From: an uncultured Clostridia bacterium
GTDB taxonomy: Bacteria > Bacillota > Clostridia > Oscillospirales > JAAYOS01
Assembly (NCBI GenBank): GCA_944386395.1
Contig: CALXAZ010000043.1
Coordinates: 1 to 5,900, forward strand
Length of the DNA stretch: 5,900 nucleotides
Reading direction: 5' to 3'
The notes below the pieces were generated by a model. It saw nothing but the letters and a program-made list of their open reading frames with translations, had not been told where the DNA came from and searched no databases. Below, piece by piece: positions 5,777-5,900 of the stretch (position 1 is the first letter of the stretch; every line of letters begins with the position of its first letter). Position numbers and translations under genes: made by a program.

Positions 5777-5869
5777 TTACCGTTCTCTTCTGCACACAGC
5801 AGCAATTATAAAAACCGACACAGATAGTGCAGTGAGAGCAGCATAAAGAAACATGAGGTATCCTGACAT
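5777..5869 (-). CDS. Putative 30-residue single-helix membrane protein
   Basis: I do not recognise this gene. On the minus strand, ATG at 5869-5867 opens 30 codons that end at TAA (5779-5777). The product starts M-S-G-Y-L-M-F-L-Y, continues as one hydrophobic helix over about residues 4-26, and ends C-R-R-E-R, a positive-inside tail suggesting the N terminus faces out. AGGAG (5880-5876) lies 6 bases before the ATG, an ideal spacing. An in-frame TAA (5893-5891) upstream shows it is not the tail of a longer gene. It ends 10 bases before the bidirectional terminator, as a real 3' end would. Its promoter, and any upstream partner gene, would be beyond the right edge. A chance ORF cannot be excluded, since no homology check was possible. 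Confidence 0.5.
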   Translation of the reverse strand: MSGYLMFLYAALTALSVSVFIIAAVCRRER

Positions 5870-5900
5870 ATTGCTCTCCTGTCTACAGATTTATAAAAAG

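Noticed and set aside
5853..5900. Plus-strand ATG opening that runs off the right edge
   Set aside because: There is no ribosome binding site (AAAGAAAC upstream), and it overlaps the better-supported minus-strand ORF.

Overview
The window looks like ordinary chromosome from a low-to-moderate GC Gram-positive anaerobe. It probably belongs to the class Clostridia (Oscillospiraceae/Ruminococcaceae or Lachnospiraceae). The evidence is the rpsF-ssb-rpsR operon, strong AGGAGG-type ribosome binding sites, consensus sigma-A promoter elements, frequent AUA and AGG codons, and an OadG-type sodium-pump gamma subunit of the kind common in Clostridia. I see no phage, insertion sequence, CRISPR array, tRNA or rRNA.

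Layout. Positions 1-153 hold the last 50 codons of a GalU-like UTP-glucose-1-phosphate uridylyltransferase. A perfect consensus promoter (TTGACA, 17 bases, TATAAT; 170-198) and a structured leader (about 204-265) then drive rpsF (279-572), ssb (584-1069) and rpsR (1123-1359). The leader is a good candidate for the S6:S18 autoregulatory element. A hairpin at 1366-1394 closes that operon. Next come a small DUF308/HdeD-like membrane protein (1429-1962) and, 12 bases later, a 704-residue superfamily 1 helicase-like ATPase of the HelD type (1975-4089), ended by a perfect 13-bp hairpin (4102-4130). A 205-base gap (4131-4335) holds a plausible promoter with a small dyad in its spacer. It leads to a YegS/DgkB-type lipid kinase (4336-5220) with its own probable terminator. 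Then comes a stand-alone OadG-like gamma subunit (5360-5734) and a strong bidirectional terminator (5738-5767). On the minus strand, converging on that terminator, is a 30-codon ORF (5869 to 5777) with a good ribosome binding site that encodes a single hydrophobic helix.

How the genes relate. S6 and S18 are partners in the 30S platform, and SSB is carried between them, as in most bacteria. HelD acts on stalled RNA polymerase, and the membrane protein is linked to it only by spacing. The lipid kinase and OadG-like genes look like independent transcription units. I found no convincing new multi-gene system. The items most worth a second look are the unannotated 30-residue membrane ORF, the rpsF leader with a related hairpin before rpsR, the membrane-protein/HelD pairing, and the orphan oadG.
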